DNA of 64,000 bases from Collybiopsis luxurians FD-317 M1 (Eukaryota; Basidiomycota; Agaricomycetes; Agaricales; Omphalotaceae), in contig KN834768.1 in the NCBI GenBank assembly GCA_000827265.1, positions 101,355 to 165,354 on the forward strand, in the 5' to 3' direction. A program made the position numbers and the translations under genes. The notes beneath the pieces were generated by a model, which had not been told where the DNA came from, ran no database searches, and saw nothing but the letters and a program-made list of their open reading frames with translations. Positions 63,701 to 64,000 of the stretch are shown here, in pieces. The stretch's first letter is position 1. Every line of letters starts with the position of its first letter.

Positions 63701-64000
63701 ATTATCAGGGCTGGTTACAAAATTTACTGACTCCTGGTCATCCATTTCCTTCCAACCCTGCTTGTGTGGGTTATTTCACCATCTGAACACTTCAGTATTG
63801 GAGATGCCATGATTCAGTATCTGGCATGGCACACATCCAGCTTAGATCATCCCAGAAGTCTCTTGGTTGGGCTCCATCTGGGAGGTACTGGGATCAGTAT
63901 AGTGGGAGTATACAACAATGGTTCAATGCTGTCACCCAGATGAATCAGGCTATGTCAGTGGAATCTCAATCTGGCTGTTGGAGACAGGAGCATGAAGATG
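60760..64000 (+). CDS. Mutator-like transposase with GCM/WRKY-type zinc finger and C19-like cysteine peptidase segment (partial)
   Basis: Predicted exons are 60760-60910, 60965-62262, 62311-62845, ~62940-63649 and ~63693 onward, leaving the window. The N-terminal half has a Cys/His region (CSNESCGAIFCPH, FCSHC, then PPHSHSH) like the WRKY-GCM1 fingers of MULE transposases. The transposase core shows a first Asp in GILSDAAHKYW (~412), a second in VVDFSDPQ (~486-489), the family's C..H in GCHYHFHK, and an acidic pair in TTNAEEAMH (~621). Downstream, after a Ser/Glu-rich linker, WKNNSCWLDSS around Cys ~810 resembles the cysteine box of ubiquitin-specific (C19) peptidases, as found fused to some fungal transposases. 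The intron near 62846-62939 needs a weak AAG acceptor, and the last exon is uncertain. Both ends of the element are undetermined. Confidence 0.75.

Overview
The window looks like a repeat-rich, accessory stretch of a basidiomycete (Agaricomycete-type) genome. Genes are split by short introns of about 48-75 nt with GT..AG ends, TATA boxes sit a few tens of bases upstream of starts, and the protein families are typical of that group: NACHT STAND receptors with WD40 or ankyrin repeats, F-box-like proteins, small secreted cysteine-rich proteins and a Mutator-like transposase with a GCM/WRKY-type zinc finger. Species cannot be named from sequence alone.

Layout. 1-2.1 kb: tail of an NLR/F-box cassette whose receptor would lie left of the window, with a broken F-box gene (minus). 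2.2-4.8 kb: an upstream block that recurs near the other receptors. 5.2-10.3 kb: an intact Goodbye-NACHT-WD40 receptor (7 exons, 1585 aa, 14 WD40 repeats). 10.3-14.3 kb: gene-poor, with small repeats and a tRNA-like fragment. 14.3-17.7 kb: a decayed cassette without its receptor. 17.8-20.8 kb: a truncated and an intact copy of a small secreted protein gene, inserted among cassette remnants. 20.9-24.1 kb: F-box 5' remnant plus upstream block. 24.1-32.3 kb: NACHT-ankyrin gene (with an assembly gap) converging on a broken F-box gene. 32.3-42.0 kb: the next cassette, NACHT-ankyrin converging on the only intact F-box gene. 42.1-47.6 kb: no convincing gene. 47.7-48.8 kb: a large imperfect inverted repeat. 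49-52.7 kb: MITE-like palindromes, telomere-like motifs and low-complexity sequence. 52.8-60.2 kb: a third NACHT-ankyrin gene, inverted, with its upstream block. 60.8 kb to the end: a multi-exon MULE transposase with a cysteine-peptidase-like segment, running off the edge.

Biology. The theme is amplification of a cassette made of upstream block, NACHT-ankyrin receptor (+) and convergent F-box gene (-). The same upstream block precedes the WD40 receptor, so two receptor architectures share flanks. Receptors are mostly intact while three of four F-box copies are dead. All three ankyrin receptors carry the P-loop in a 25-nt micro-exon. By analogy with fungal STAND proteins used in non-self recognition, the nearly identical 43-aa WD40 and 33-aa ankyrin units are probably the fast-changing recognition surface; that role is inferred.
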